Origin: Streptomyces nymphaeiformis
GTDB lineage: Bacteria; Actinomycetota; Actinomycetes; Streptomycetales; Streptomycetaceae
Assembly: GCF_014203895.1 (NCBI RefSeq)
Contig: NZ_JACHJY010000001.1
Location: 1,116,001 to 1,180,000, forward strand
DNA: 64,000 bases
Direction: 5' to 3'
Below the pieces are notes generated by a model that searched no databases, was not told the origin of the DNA, and saw only the letters and a list, made by a program, of their open reading frames with translations. The translations under genes were made by a program, and so were the position numbers. Numbering within the stretch: the first letter of the stretch is position 1; each line of letters begins with the position of its first letter. Below, one piece after another: positions 16,247 to 25,238 of the stretch.

Positions 16247-16703
16247 GAAGAATCCTTTCCCTGGCGCGGCCCCCTCAAGCTGAGGCGGTGCCGTGAAGCT
16301 GTGAAGCTAGAGGTGCCGTTTTCGATGCCGGGCCGTACTGGGTCGAGCAGGCCGTGCAGTGGAAGCGCCCGGCGGCGCGGTGACTGGCCGTGACTCTAGG
16401 CGCAGGTGGGGAACGGCGGGGAGCGCCCAGGTCAGGATGTGACTGTCTTGTTATGCCGACGGGCGGAGACGGTGTGCATGCGGGGTGCAAAACCGGGCAC
16501 AGCGGTCGGTAGTGCGGTGTTCACATGCTGAGAACCCGCAGTTCCGCTAAGGGGCTTGAGGGGATCACGGTCCTGACGGCCCACCTGTGAGGGTCTCCGG
16601 ATATCGGACACCGCCTCATTTGCCAGCGGACGGAGATCGGGTCGGTGGCTGACCCGGCCATTCCGCTCCCGAATGGCTTGAATGTCACGCAGTGTTACGG
16701 CGA
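16247..16703. other. 457-bp intergenic region carrying the livJ promoter
   Basis: No gene found. It should hold the livJ promoter (minus strand), but I could not identify a convincing -35/-10 pair. Visible structure: a tandem GTGAAGCT repeat near 16293-16308, and a 7-bp hairpin GCCATTC/GAATGGC (16657-16676). That hairpin lies 28 bp past the stop of the upstream gene and may be its terminator. Confidence 0.5.
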
Positions 16704-17174
16704 TCAAGGCCGGGATCGTGCGCCGGGGGAGGCGCCGGAGGTCCCGGAAGGGGGCGGGGCGGTGGTCCACTCGTCGGGCGGACGCCAGTTCTCCGAGCTT
16801 CCCGTCGCCCCGTTCGCCGCCTCGCAACGCCGTCGCGACTCCCGGTCGGCCAGCGCCTCGGCGGCCTTCCGTCCCGCGCGCCGCTCCTCGGCCCGGGCGG
16901 CCGCGAGCACCTCGTCGTGGATCTCGTACTGCTCGTTGGAGAGCCCCTTCTGCTCCCAGTCGAGCCCCGCCCACTTGGAGCCCTTGAGCGCCTCTTTCAC
17001 CCAGTACGACACCAGGTTCGCGCAGACGTCGACGGGGGTGCTGGTCCGGGGCGCGGGCGTCGGTGCGGGGTGCGGGGCCGGAGCGTGGCCGCAGCCGGCG
17101 GACAGGGCGAGCGCGCACCCGGCCAGGGCAGCCGCGAGGGCGGCCCCGGCCGGCCGTGATCGGGGGCGTGTCAC
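16704..17174 (-). CDS. Small secreted lipoprotein, function unknown
   Basis: 156 residues with an N-terminal hydrophobic signal ending in a lipobox, LSAGC, around residue 28. A Pro/Ala/Thr-rich linker follows, then a helical, charged domain with an EQYEIHDEVLAAARAEERR region and two cysteines (in VCANL and RRRCEAA). The C-terminus is low-complexity (Pro, Ser, Gly). I do not recognise the family. GTG 17174 overlaps the stop of the upstream protease gene (GTGA), so the two are probably one operon and may act together at the cell surface. Confidence 0.75.
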   Translation of the reverse strand: MTRPRSRPAGAALAAALAGCALALSAGCGHAPAPHPAPTPAPRTSTPVDVCANLVSYWVKEALKGSKWAGLDWEQKGLSNEQYEIHDEVLAAARAEERRAGRKAAEALADRESRRRCEAANGATGSSENWRPPDEWTTAPPPSGTSGASPGARSRP

Positions 17175-18055
17175 GGGAGTTGGACGAACGGCTTCAGGAA
17201 GTCGCGCGCGCCGGGGGTGTCCAGGCGGTACGTGACGTTCGTGGCGTAACAGGGCGTGTCGCCGGTGATCGTGGTGGCGACGAGCGTCAACTTCCCGTTC
17301 AGCGTCGCGAAGTTGGGGCCTCCCGAATCGCCGTAGCAGGCACCGCCGTTGCCCTGGGGCGCGGTCATGGCGAGCCGGACCCAGGCGTCGTTGAGGGCGT
17401 TGAAGGAGACCGGCGCCTTCATGCGGACCCCGCCGCCCGGATGGGTCTGGCCGCCCGGTCCGCGCTCCGCCTCCTGTGTGCCGTATCCGGCGGTGAGGAA
17501 CGCCGTGGAGTTCAGCCCCCGCGGGCCGAGCGCGGCCAGCGCGCCCGCCGTCGGCAGCGTCGCCGGTGTGAAGGACCAGCGGGCCTTCACCGCCTTCGAC
17601 GGCAGTTCGATCACCGAGATGTCATGGGGGTCGGAGGCCGGGCCGGGGTAGGCGGGGTGGCTGTGGGCGGTGCCCTCGACGGCCACGCTCCGTGCAACGG
17701 CGGCGGGGTCGCCCGGGTGCTCGGCGGTCGCCCGGTCCAGGCCGGCCTGGACGTCCTGGTCGAGCGAGACGTAGAAGCGGACGTTCGCCGGCCAGTCCGT
17801 CGTGCAGTGGGCGGCCGTGAGGAAGGTGTCCGCGTCGATCATGGTGCCGGAGCAGACCCAGTCGACCCGGTCCGGTGTCGCCGGGTCGGCGTCGTCGTCC
17901 CAGGTCGCGACGAGCGCGCCGACCTCGGTGCGCTCGGGGGCGGGGGCCGCGTTGTACGAGTTGATGGCCGAGGACGGGATCGCGGTGGCGATCACGGCGG
18001 CGCAGGCGGCGGCGGTGACGGCGGTCATCGCGGTGGTGGTGCGTACGGCTGTCAC
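17171..18055 (-). CDS. Secreted trypsin-like serine protease (S1 family)
   Basis: 294-residue exported protease. GTG 18055 follows GAGGGG; longer in-frame starts lack a ribosome site. A signal peptide occupies about the first 30 residues (VRTTTAMTAVTAAACAAVIATAIPSSA). The chymotrypsin-fold triad is complete: His in LTAAHC, Asp in DPHDISVIEL, Ser in CYGDSGGP. The N-terminal start of the mature form is not a classic IVGG, so activation may differ from trypsin. It is followed with a 4-bp overlap by a small lipoprotein gene. Confidence 0.92.
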   Translation of the reverse strand: MTAVRTTTAMTAVTAAACAAVIATAIPSSAINSYNAAPAPERTEVGALVATWDDDADPATPDRVDWVCSGTMIDADTFLTAAHCTTDWPANVRFYVSLDQDVQAGLDRATAEHPGDPAAVARSVAVEGTAHSHPAYPGPASDPHDISVIELPSKAVKARWSFTPATLPTAGALAALGPRGLNSTAFLTAGYGTQEAERGPGGQTHPGGGVRMKAPVSFNALNDAWVRLAMTAPQGNGGACYGDSGGPNFATLNGKLTLVATTITGDTPCYATNVTYRLDTPGARDFLKPFVQLP

Positions 18056-18153
18056 GAAGAACCCCTCGATGGGTGAATGGATCAGGTGTTCTCCTGCGGG
18101 GAGGCCGCCAGTGAAGCGGCTCCGCCCGCTGCGCGACAAGAGGGCGGAACCCA

Positions 18154-18190
18154 CGAAGGGGGAGGAGCGCCGTGCGCTCCTCCCCCTTCG
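18154..18190 (-). terminator. Terminator after the PaaI thioesterase gene
   Basis: A 17-bp perfect stem (CGAAGGGGGAGGAGCGC and its complement) has a 3-base CGT loop. It begins 26 bp past the stop of the thioesterase gene and lies upstream of the protease gene, insulating the two. Confidence 0.85.
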
Positions 18191-18215
18191 CCGCGATCGC
18201 CCGCGCGGGGTCCCG

Positions 18216-18710
18216 TCAGGACCGGCCCGCCGCCGGCAGGTTCCCCGCGTCCTTCGCGTCGATGTCGCGCAGCAGGCACGTCAGCCGCGCCGAGCACACC
18301 CGCTTGCCCTGCTCGTCGCTGATCACGATCTCGTACGTCGCGGTGGTCCGCCCGCGGTGGACCGGGGTCGCCACGCCGGTCACCAGGCCGCTGCGCACCC
18401 CGCGGTGGTGGGTGCAGTTCAGGTCGACGCCGACGGCGATCTTCGAGACCCCGCCGTGCAGCATCGAGCCGACGGAGCCCAGCGTCTCGGCGAGCACCGC
18501 CGACGCCCCGCCGTGCAGCAGCCCGTACGGCTGGGTGTTGCCCTCGACCGGCATGGTGCCGACGACCCGCTCGGCCGAGGCCTCCACGATCTGGACGCCC
18601 ATCCGGTTCCCGAGGTGCCCGGCCGAGAAGAGCGCCGGGAGGTCGACGCCCAGCGCCGCGTACTCGTCGATGACCTCCTGCGGGAACTTCACGTGCTGCT
18701 GCTCACCCAT
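18216..18710 (-). CDS. PaaI-family hotdog thioesterase
   Basis: 164 residues. Recognised by the hotdog-fold block with NTQPYGLLHGGASAVLAETLGS, where HGG and the following acidic residue form the acyl-CoA thioesterase site, and by VDLNCTHHRGVRSG and the C-terminal beta-hairpin. It hydrolyses an acyl- or aryl-CoA; the substrate is unknown. ATG 18710 is chosen since the conserved domain begins soon after. It lies 62 bp downstream of the molybdopterin oxidoreductase gene on the same strand and may be cotranscribed with it. Confidence 0.9.
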   Translation of the reverse strand: MGEQQHVKFPQEVIDEYAALGVDLPALFSAGHLGNRMGVQIVEASAERVVGTMPVEGNTQPYGLLHGGASAVLAETLGSVGSMLHGGVSKIAVGVDLNCTHHRGVRSGLVTGVATPVHRGRTTATYEIVISDEQGKRVCSARLTCLLRDIDAKDAGNLPAAGRS

Positions 18711-18772
18711 GGGCCCGGCTCCGTTCGTCTTCGTACGGCTGCTTGTCGCGTTCAGGACGCCTGAGCAAACGC

Positions 18773-21055
18773 TTAGGCGGACTGCGATTGTTCCAGACGC
18801 ACGATCACGGACTTGCTGGCGGGGGTGTTGCTGATGTCCGCCGTCGACTCCAGCGGGACCAGCACGTTCGTCTCCGGGTAGTAGGCGGCCGCGCATCCCC
18901 GGGACGTCGGGTAGTGCACGACCCGGAAGCCGGGTGCCCGCCGCTCCGTGCCGTCCGCCCACTCGCTCACCAGGTCCGCGTACTGCCCGTCGGCGAAGCC
19001 GAGCGCCGCCGCGTCCTGCGGGTGCACCAGGACGACCCGGCGGCCGCCCTTGATCCCCCGGTAGCGGTCGTCCAGACCGTAGATCGTGGTGTTGTACTGA
19101 TCGTGCGAGCGGAGCGTCTGCAGCAGCAGCCGGCCCTCGGGCACCTTCGGGTACTCGACGGGGGCGGCCGTGAAGTTGGCCTTGCCGGTCTTCGTGGGGA
19201 AGCGGCGCTCGTCACGCGGGCCGTGCGGCAGCGCGAAACCGCCGGGGTTCGACGCGAGACGGGCGTTGAAGTCCTCGAAACCGGGGACCACGCGCGCGAT
19301 GCGGTCCCGGATCCGGGCGTAGTCCGCCTCGAACTCCTCCCACGGCGTCGCCGATCCCTCGCCGAGCACGGCCCGGGCCATCCGCGCCACGATCGCCGGC
19401 TCGGACAGCAGGTGCGGGCTCGCCGGCGGCAGGTTGCCCCGGGAGGCGTGCACCAGGCTCATCGAGTCCTCGACCGTCACGAACTGCCGGCCGCTCTTCT
19501 GCGTGTCCTTGTCGGTGCGGCCGAGTGTCGGCAGGATCAGCGCGCGCGTGCCCGTCACCGCGTGCGAGCGGTTCAGCTTCGTCGAGACGTGCACGGTCAG
19601 GCGCGCGTTCCGCATGGCCGCCTCCGTCACCTCCGTGTCGGGCGTCGCCCCCACGAAGTTGCCGCCCATCGCGAAGAACACCTTCGCCTCGCCGTCGCGC
19701 AGCGCCTGGATCGAGCGCACCACGTCGAAGCCGTGGTGACGCGGCGAGACGATCCCGAACTCCTTGTCCAGGGCGTCGAGGAAGGCCGGCGCCGGGCGCT
19801 CGAAGATGCCCATCGTGCGGTCGCCCTGCACGTTCGAATGGCCTCGCACCGGGCACACGCCCGCGCCCGGCCGGCCGATGTTCCCGCGCAGCAGCAGGAA
19901 GTTGACCACCTCGCGGATGGTCGGCACCGAGTGCTTGTGCTGGGTGAGGCCCATCGCCCAGCAGACGATCGTCCGCTCCGAGGCGAGCACCATCTCCAGG
20001 GCCCGCTCGATCTCGGCGCGGTCGAGGCCCGTCGCGGCGAGCGTCTCGTCCCAGTCGGCCGCCTTCGCCGCCGCCGCGAACTCCTCGTACCCGTGGGTGT
20101 GTTCGCGTACGAACTCCTCGTCGACCGCCCCGGCCGTCTCCAGGACCAGCTTGTTCAGCAGGCGGAAGAGGGCCTGGTCGCCGCCGATCCGGATCTGCAG
20201 GAAGAGGTCCGTGAGCGCCGCGCCCCTGAGCATGCCCTGCGGGGTCTGCGGGTTCTTGAAGCGCTCCAGGCCCGCCTCCGGCAGCGGGTTCACCGAGATG
20301 ATCCGGGCGCCCGAGGCCTTCGCCTTCTCCAGGGCCGACAGCATCCGCGGATGGTTCGTCCCCGGGTTCTGCCCGGCGACGATGATCAGGTCCGCCCGGT
20401 GCAGGTCCTCCAGGGAGACGCTGCCCTTGCCGATGCCGATCGTCTCGGTCAGCGCCGAGCCCGAGGACTCGTGGCACATGTTCGAGCAGTCCGGCAGGTT
20501 GTTCGTGCCGAACTCGCGCGCGAAGAGCTGGAGCAGGAACGCCGCCTCGTTGCTCGTCCGCCCCGAGGTGTAGAAGAGCGCCTCGTCCGGGGAGGCCAGC
20601 GCCCGCAGCTCCTCCGCGATGACCGAGAACGCCCGCTCCCAGGTCACCGGCTCGTACCGCTCGCCGCCCTCGTCCAGGAGCATCGGCTGCGTGATCCGGC
20701 CCTGCTGGCCCAGCCAGTACCCGCTGCGGGTCGCCAGGTCCGCCACCGGGTGCGCCGCGAAGAACTCCGGGGTCACCCGGCGCAGCGTCGCCTCCTCGGC
20801 GACCGCCTTCGCGCCGTTCTCGCAGAACTCCGCAACATGCCGCTTGTCGCCCTCGGGCCAGGCGCAGCCGGGACAGTCGAAGCCGTCCTTCTGATTGACC
20901 TTGAGCAGGGTCCGCGCGGTGCGCCGCAGCCCCATCTGCTCCTGCGCGATCCGCAGGGTGTGCCCGATGGCGGGCAGGCCCGCGGCGGCGTGCTGCGGCG
21001 GCGTGACCTGCGGTGCGTCCTGGACCGGGTCACCGGCCGGCGGCTTGCTGACCAT
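18773..21055 (-). CDS. FdhF/YdeP-family molybdopterin oxidoreductase
   Basis: 760 residues, the normal YdeP length. ATG 21055 is preceded by AAGGGAGAG. An N-terminal cysteine set is visible: C61 and C64 in DCPGCAWP, and C78 in EFCENGA. Then come molybdopterin-oxidoreductase blocks: FYTSGRTSNEAAFLLQLF, NLPDCSNMCHESSG, AGQNPGTNHPRML and ARIISVNP. The C-terminal guanine-dinucleotide binding domain has LRSHDQYNTTIYG. These proteins resemble formate dehydrogenase alpha chains but are usually single cytoplasmic proteins of uncertain substrate, and in E. coli YdeP is tied to acid resistance. No electron-transfer partner is adjacent. Divergent from polA. Confidence 0.9.
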   Translation of the reverse strand: MVSKPPAGDPVQDAPQVTPPQHAAAGLPAIGHTLRIAQEQMGLRRTARTLLKVNQKDGFDCPGCAWPEGDKRHVAEFCENGAKAVAEEATLRRVTPEFFAAHPVADLATRSGYWLGQQGRITQPMLLDEGGERYEPVTWERAFSVIAEELRALASPDEALFYTSGRTSNEAAFLLQLFAREFGTNNLPDCSNMCHESSGSALTETIGIGKGSVSLEDLHRADLIIVAGQNPGTNHPRMLSALEKAKASGARIISVNPLPEAGLERFKNPQTPQGMLRGAALTDLFLQIRIGGDQALFRLLNKLVLETAGAVDEEFVREHTHGYEEFAAAAKAADWDETLAATGLDRAEIERALEMVLASERTIVCWAMGLTQHKHSVPTIREVVNFLLLRGNIGRPGAGVCPVRGHSNVQGDRTMGIFERPAPAFLDALDKEFGIVSPRHHGFDVVRSIQALRDGEAKVFFAMGGNFVGATPDTEVTEAAMRNARLTVHVSTKLNRSHAVTGTRALILPTLGRTDKDTQKSGRQFVTVEDSMSLVHASRGNLPPASPHLLSEPAIVARMARAVLGEGSATPWEEFEADYARIRDRIARVVPGFEDFNARLASNPGGFALPHGPRDERRFPTKTGKANFTAAPVEYPKVPEGRLLLQTLRSHDQYNTTIYGLDDRYRGIKGGRRVVLVHPQDAAALGFADGQYADLVSEWADGTERRAPGFRVVHYPTSRGCAAAYYPETNVLVPLESTADISNTPASKSVIVRLEQSQSA

Positions 21056-21176
21056 CGCGCTCTCCCTTGAGCGGTAATCCTCTGCGTACGTCTCCGATCC
21101 TGTCACGCGGCACCGACAACCCGGCACCCCGGCCGGTGTGGACGGGATTGTCAGCGGGCCGTGGCAGGATCGTCGT

Positions 21177-23891
21177 GTGGCCGAGACAGCATCGAAGAAC
21201 CCCGCAGACACCCGCCCCCGCCTGCTCCTCATGGACGGGCACTCGCTCGCGTACCGGGCGTTCTTCGCGCTGCCCGCGGAGAACTTCACCACCGCGACCG
21301 GGCAGCCGACGAACGCGATCTACGGCTTCGCGTCGATGCTGGCGAACACGCTCCGCGACGAGGCGCCCACGCACTTCGCGGTCGCGTTCGACGTGTCCCG
21401 GAAGACCTGGCGGTCCGAGGAGTTCCCGGAGTACAAGGCGAACCGCTCGAAGACCCCCGACGAGTTCAAGGGGCAGGTCGAGCTGATCGGTGAGCTCCTC
21501 GACGCGATGCACGCGCCGCGCTTCGCCGTCGACGGCTTCGAGGCCGACGACGTCATCGCGACCCTCGCCACCCAGGCCGAGGCCGAGGGCTTCGAGGTCC
21601 TCATCGTCACCGGCGACCGGGACTCCTTCCAGCTCGTCACCGACCACACCACCGTGCTCTACCCGACCAAGGGCGTCTCGGAGCTCACCCGCTTCACCCC
21701 GGAGAAGGTCCAGGAGAAGTACGGCCTGAGCCCCTCGCAGTACCCCGACTTCGCCGCCCTGCGCGGCGACCCGTCCGACAACCTCCCGGGCATCCCCGGC
21801 GTCGGCGAGAAGACGGCCGCCAAGTGGATCAACCAGTTCGGCTCCTTCGCCGAGCTCGTCGAGCGCGCCGAGGAGGTCAAGGGCAAGGCCGGACAGAACT
21901 TCCGCGACCACCTGGAGTCGGTCAAGCTCAACCGCCGCCTGACCGAGATGGTCCGGGACGTCGAGCTGCCGAAGACCGTCACCGACCTCGCCCGCGAGCC
22001 GTACGACCGCGCCGCCCTCGCCCTCGTCCTCGACACCCTGGAGATCCGCAACCCCTCGCTCCGCGAGCGGCTCCTCGCCGTCGACCCGGGCTCCGCCGAG
22101 GAGGCCGCGCCCGCCCCCGCCGCGGGCGTCGAGCTCGACTTCACCGTCCTCGGCGCCGGCGAGCTCGCCCCCTGGCTCGCCGAGCACGGCACCGAGCCCC
22201 TCGGCATCGCCACCGTCGACAGCTGGGCCCTCGGCACGGGGAACGTCGGCGAGGTCGCCCTCGCCGCCGCCGGCGGAGCCGCCGCCTGGTTCGACCCCAG
22301 CGCGCTCGACGAGGCCGACGAGCAGGCCTGGGCCGCGTGGATCTCCGACCCCGAGCGGCCGAAGGTCATGCACAACGCCAAGGGCGCCATGCGGGTCTTC
22401 CCCGAGCACGGCTGGAGCATCGCGGGCGTCACCATGGACACCGCCCTCGCCGCCTACCTGGTCAAGCCCGGCCGGCGCTCCTTCGCCCTCGACGCCCTCA
22501 CCCTCGAATACCTCGGCCGCGAGCTCGCCCCGGCGGCGGCCGCCACCGACGGCCAGCTCGCCTTCGGCACCGACGACACCGCCGAGGCCGAGGCCCTCAT
22601 GAGCCAGGCGCGGGCCGTCCTCGACCTCGGCGGGGCCTTCGACGAGCGGCTCGCCGAGGTCGGCGCCCGCGAGCTCCTCCACGAGGTCGAGCTCCCCACC
22701 TCCGTCCTCCTCGCCCGCCTGGAGCGGCACGGCATCGCCGCCGACCGCGACCACCTGGAGGCCATGGAGCAGCAGTTCGCCGGCGCGGTGCAGCAGGCCG
22801 TGAAGGAGGCCCACGCCTCCGTCGGCCACGAGTTCAACCTCGGCTCGCCCAAGCAGCTCCAGGAGGTCTTCTTCGGCGAGCTGAACCTGCCGAAGACGAA
22901 GAAGACCAAGACCGGGTACACGACGGACGCCGACGCGCTCGCCTGGCTGGCCGGCCAGACCGAGCACGAGCTCCCGGTGATCATGCTCCGCCACCGCGAG
23001 CAGGCCCGCCTGCGCTCCACGGTCGAGGGCCTGATCAAGACCGTCGCCGCGGACGGCCGCATCCACACCACCTTCAGCCAGACCGTCGCCGCGACCGGCC
23101 GCCTCTCCTCCACCGACCCGAACCTGCAGAACGTGCCGGTCCGGACGGACGAGGGCCGCGCCATCCGGCACGGCTTCGTCGTCGGCGAGGGCTTCGAGGC
23201 CCTCATGACCGCCGACTACAGCCAGATCGAGCTCCGGGTCATGGCCCACCTCTCCGAGGACGAGGGCCTCATCGAGGCCTTCACCTCCGGCGAGGACCTG
23301 CACACCACCGTCGCCTCCCAGGTCTTCGGCGTCGAGCGGTCCGCCGTCGACGCCGAGATGCGCCGCAAGATCAAGGCCATGTCGTACGGCCTGGCCTACG
23401 GCCTGTCGGCGTTCGGCCTCTCCCAGCAGCTGAACATCGACCCGGGCGAGGCGCGGGGCCTGATGGACACCTACTTCGAGCGCTTCGGCGGGGTACGGGA
23501 CTACCTGCGCCGCGTCGTCGACGAGGCCCGCGCCACCGGGTACACCGAGACGATGCTCGGCCGCCGCCGCTACCTCCCGGACCTCAACAGCGACAACCGC
23601 CAGCGCCGCGAGGCCGCCGAGCGGATGGCGCTCAACGCCCCCATCCAGGGCACGGCCGCCGACATCGTCAAGGTCGCCATGCTGAACGTGGACCGCGCCC
23701 TCACCGACGCGGGCCTCGCCTCCCGGATGCTCCTCCAGGTCCACGACGAAATCGTCCTCGAACTCGCCCCCGGCGAGCGGGAACAGGTCGAGTCCCTGGT
23801 CCGCGAACAGATGTCAGCCGCCGCCGACCTCCGAGCCCCCCTGGACGTCTCGGTGGGCGTGGGCCCGAACTGGGACTCGGCAGCGCACTGA
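21177..23891 (+). CDS. polA: DNA polymerase I
   Basis: 904-residue repair and Okazaki-fragment-processing polymerase. The 5'-3' exonuclease domain starts at LLLMDGHSLAYRAFFALP and contains the conserved YKANR and GDRDSFQL segments. The middle 3'-5' exonuclease-like domain has lost its metal-binding acidic residues (for example the HNAKGAM segment), as in other actinobacterial PolA, so proofreading is not expected. Polymerase motifs are intact: A (DYSQIELR), B (RRKIKAMSYGLAYG) and C (QVHDEIVLE). GTG 21177 is chosen from the conserved N-terminus; the in-frame ATG 21138 would add 13 unrelated residues. CAGGAT six bases before the GTG could be a -10 box of a leaderless mRNA. Confidence 0.97.
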   Translation: MAETASKNPADTRPRLLLMDGHSLAYRAFFALPAENFTTATGQPTNAIYGFASMLANTLRDEAPTHFAVAFDVSRKTWRSEEFPEYKANRSKTPDEFKGQVELIGELLDAMHAPRFAVDGFEADDVIATLATQAEAEGFEVLIVTGDRDSFQLVTDHTTVLYPTKGVSELTRFTPEKVQEKYGLSPSQYPDFAALRGDPSDNLPGIPGVGEKTAAKWINQFGSFAELVERAEEVKGKAGQNFRDHLESVKLNRRLTEMVRDVELPKTVTDLAREPYDRAALALVLDTLEIRNPSLRERLLAVDPGSAEEAAPAPAAGVELDFTVLGAGELAPWLAEHGTEPLGIATVDSWALGTGNVGEVALAAAGGAAAWFDPSALDEADEQAWAAWISDPERPKVMHNAKGAMRVFPEHGWSIAGVTMDTALAAYLVKPGRRSFALDALTLEYLGRELAPAAAATDGQLAFGTDDTAEAEALMSQARAVLDLGGAFDERLAEVGARELLHEVELPTSVLLARLERHGIAADRDHLEAMEQQFAGAVQQAVKEAHASVGHEFNLGSPKQLQEVFFGELNLPKTKKTKTGYTTDADALAWLAGQTEHELPVIMLRHREQARLRSTVEGLIKTVAADGRIHTTFSQTVAATGRLSSTDPNLQNVPVRTDEGRAIRHGFVVGEGFEALMTADYSQIELRVMAHLSEDEGLIEAFTSGEDLHTTVASQVFGVERSAVDAEMRRKIKAMSYGLAYGLSAFGLSQQLNIDPGEARGLMDTYFERFGGVRDYLRRVVDEARATGYTETMLGRRRYLPDLNSDNRQRREAAERMALNAPIQGTAADIVKVAMLNVDRALTDAGLASRMLLQVHDEIVLELAPGEREQVESLVREQMSAAADLRAPLDVSVGVGPNWDSAAH

Positions 23892-23942
23892 CGTTCCACG
23901 GCGGGCGGCGCCCCTCGCCGGGCCTGGGCTCCCGCGCCTGAA

Positions 23943-23978
23943 CCCGCACCACACGTGCGCCGACACGAGTGGTGCGGG
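23943..23978 (+). terminator. Hairpin after polA
   Basis: Arms CCCGCACCAC and GTGGTGCGGG (10 bp) are separated by a 16-base loop that can itself pair partly (CACGTG and CACGAG region). It lies 51 bp past the polA stop and 76 bp before the next gene. Confidence 0.55.
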
Positions 23979-24053
23979 CCCGGCCCGGCGGGTGTGCGCC
24001 ACTCGGACCAGTCAAGGCGCGCCCCCGCGCCCCCGCTCCCGAAACTGGGGAGC

Positions 24054-25238
24054 ATGATCCAGCGCCGCCGCTCGGCCCTCCCCACCTGGGCCCTCCTCAC
24101 CGCCCTGCTCGGCGCCTCCGGCACCGCCTGGCCCTGGCCCGCCGAGGCACACCCGGCGCCCGCCCTCTGCACCTCGTCCCGCGAGCCGGCCCTCGCCGCC
24201 CGCCTGTCCCGGGACATCGCGACGGCGCTCAAGGGCCGCGCGGGCACGGTCTCCCTGGCGATCCACGACCCCGGGCGCGGACTGCGCTGCCGGCTGGCCG
24301 ACACCCTGGCGTACGACTCCGCGAGCATCGCCAAGGTCCTGATCATGCAGGCCGTCCTCGGGCGCGCGGAGGAGCTCGGCCGGGCACCGACGCGCCTTGA
24401 GGCGCGGCGGCTGAAGGCGATGATCACCCGCTCGGACAACAAGGCCGCCACCGCACTGTGGCAGGGCCTGTCCCGCGCCCGGCTGAACAGGGTGCTGCGG
24501 GAGGCCGGAGCGCAGGACACCGTTCTCGGTCGCGGCAACTACTGGGGCCTCACCCGCACCACCGCACGCGACCAACTCGCCCTCCTTGCCGCGGTGTCAC
24601 GGCGCACCGAGGCGCTGTCCCTGATGGGTCAGGTCGTCCACTCGCAGGCCTGGGGCGTCACCGCGGGTGCGCCGCGCACGGTCAAGGTCCACCTCAAGAA
24701 CGGCTGGTTGTCCCGGGCGACCCACGCGTGGCGCGTGCACAGCATCGGCATCGTGCGCCCGGTGGCGGCCCCCGCGCCGGAAACGGGCACGGGCACGGGC
24801 ACGAACACCGCCACGGACCCCAGCAGGACCACGGACCCCGCCACGGGCACGAGCGCAGAAACGAGCGCAGAAACGAGTACGGCCACAGGCACAGACACCG
24901 GCGCGGAAGACCCCGCCGTCGACTACCGGATCGCCCTCCTCAGCCACGACAACCCCACCATGAAGTACGGGGTCCGCACCCTGGAGAGCGTCGCCCTCGT
25001 CGTGCACCGCAGGCTCTCCGGCGGCGCGGCCGCCCGCGGCTACACCCCGCCGGAGAAGATCACCGAGATCCCGGACGGGAGCGTTCCCGCCGGGGCGCCG
25101 GATCCGGGAGCCCCCGGTGGACCGGCGCGGCCGGAGCCGTCCGGGCCCGCGACGATCGGAGGAGCCGCACCCCCGTCCCGTACAGCACGAGCCCGACGGC
25201 GAGCCCCGCGCCGGCGCCGAAGCAGGCCGTCGGGATGA
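24054..25238 (+). CDS. Secreted class A beta-lactamase-like serine hydrolase
   Basis: 394 residues with an N-terminal signal peptide ending near AEAHPAP. The penicillin-binding/beta-lactamase motifs are present in order: SIAK (S-x-x-K), SDN in TRSDNKAA, and KNG in HLKNGW (the K-T/S-G box with Asn). It probably acts on cell-wall peptides or beta-lactams, though the active role is unproven. A Thr/Gly-rich low-complexity insert (about residues 243-285, PETGTGTGTNT and repeats of SAET) interrupts the domain. The Pro/Arg-rich C-terminus overlaps the DUF4184 gene on the other strand over 179 bp, so the true 3' end deserves checking. No good Shine-Dalgarno is visible; GGGGAG sits only one base before the ATG. 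Confidence 0.8.
   Translation: MIQRRRSALPTWALLTALLGASGTAWPWPAEAHPAPALCTSSREPALAARLSRDIATALKGRAGTVSLAIHDPGRGLRCRLADTLAYDSASIAKVLIMQAVLGRAEELGRAPTRLEARRLKAMITRSDNKAATALWQGLSRARLNRVLREAGAQDTVLGRGNYWGLTRTTARDQLALLAAVSRRTEALSLMGQVVHSQAWGVTAGAPRTVKVHLKNGWLSRATHAWRVHSIGIVRPVAAPAPETGTGTGTNTATDPSRTTDPATGTSAETSAETSTATGTDTGAEDPAVDYRIALLSHDNPTMKYGVRTLESVALVVHRRLSGGAAARGYTPPEKITEIPDGSVPAGAPDPGAPGGPARPEPSGPATIGGAAPPSRTARARRRAPRRRRSRPSG

Noticed and set aside
16441..16456. GlnR-like half sites upstream of livJ
   Set aside because: Only one half site fits loosely (GTGAC); the second does not match GAAAC, so no nitrogen control is claimed.
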